Both the position numbers and the translations under genes were made by a program. A stretch of 16,901 bases of DNA from Cymbomonas tetramitiformis. Lineage: Eukaryota > Chlorophyta > Pyramimonadophyceae > Pyramimonadales > Pyramimonadaceae. How positions within the stretch are numbered: position 1 is the first letter of the stretch; every line of letters begins with the position of its first letter. This document shows positions 16,808 through 16,901 of the stretch, piece by piece. A model generated the notes under the pieces. It ran no database searches. It was not told where the DNA came from and was given only the letters and a program-made list of their open reading frames with translations. Location of the stretch: NCBI GenBank assembly GCA_001247695.2, contig LGRX02034840.1, positions 1 to 16,901 of the forward strand, in the 5' to 3' direction.

Positions 16808-16901
16808 CTATCTCGCGCCACGCGGTGGCGGAGCGCACCCGTGAGGGCTTCGAGAGGGCGGATCGTTGCGGCTTCAACCCGCTGAGACGATACCTCCCAC
16901 C
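16808..16901 (+). CDS. possible exon 10, running off the window
   Basis: After AG at 16806-16807 the frame demanded by exon 9 (two bases then codons) stays open for the last 94 bases, beginning ISRHAVAERTREGF and containing a Cys. The intron would be 81 bases. The tract before the acceptor is not pyrimidine-rich, so this rests on phase and openness only. Confidence 0.3.

Overview
The window looks like nuclear DNA of a GC-rich, intron-bearing eukaryote, most likely a unicellular alga or other protist. The species cannot be told from sequence alone. The evidence is coding blocks that join only through GT...AG introns with matching phases, a TATA box ahead of the best gene, and minisatellites filling most introns. 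Nothing looks bacterial: there are no operons, no ribosome binding sites and no long uninterrupted genes. Most long open frames lie inside tandem repeats whose unit is a multiple of 3, or are GC-rich shadows.

Right part (about 10.4-16.9 kb, + strand): one well supported gene of at least nine exons (10624-16726, running off the right edge). Its spliced product matches the alpha2delta auxiliary subunit of voltage-gated calcium channels along its whole length: signal peptide, VWA_N region, VWA domain, Cache/VGCC_alpha2 region. About 911 residues are visible. The metal-binding MIDAS of the VWA domain is degenerate, one intron appears to be GC-AG, and the eighth intron carries a roughly 720-bp array of a 21-bp unit.

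Left part (about 1.9-7.7 kb, - strand): a set of short exons, several strongly coiled-coil in character, separated by introns that each hold a different minisatellite. They probably belong to one gene that ends at a TAG at 1917-1919. Four exons are convincing (6767-6880, 3209-3411, 2530-2609, 1917-2168), the rest are candidates, and no family was recognised.

Middle (about 7.8-10.4 kb): a more AT-rich stretch with perfect palindromes, a possible two-exon Cys-rich secreted protein on the - strand, and some small open frames without recognisable relatives. It may be an inserted or decayed element. The first 790 bases hold a 30-bp repeat and otherwise nothing I can call.

The two main genes are convergent in neither sense: the - strand gene and the + strand gene point away from each other, with the AT-rich stretch between them. 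Nothing in the sequence shows that they work together. All gene models are hand-made from splice consensus, phase and protein similarity recalled from family knowledge; no alignment was run.
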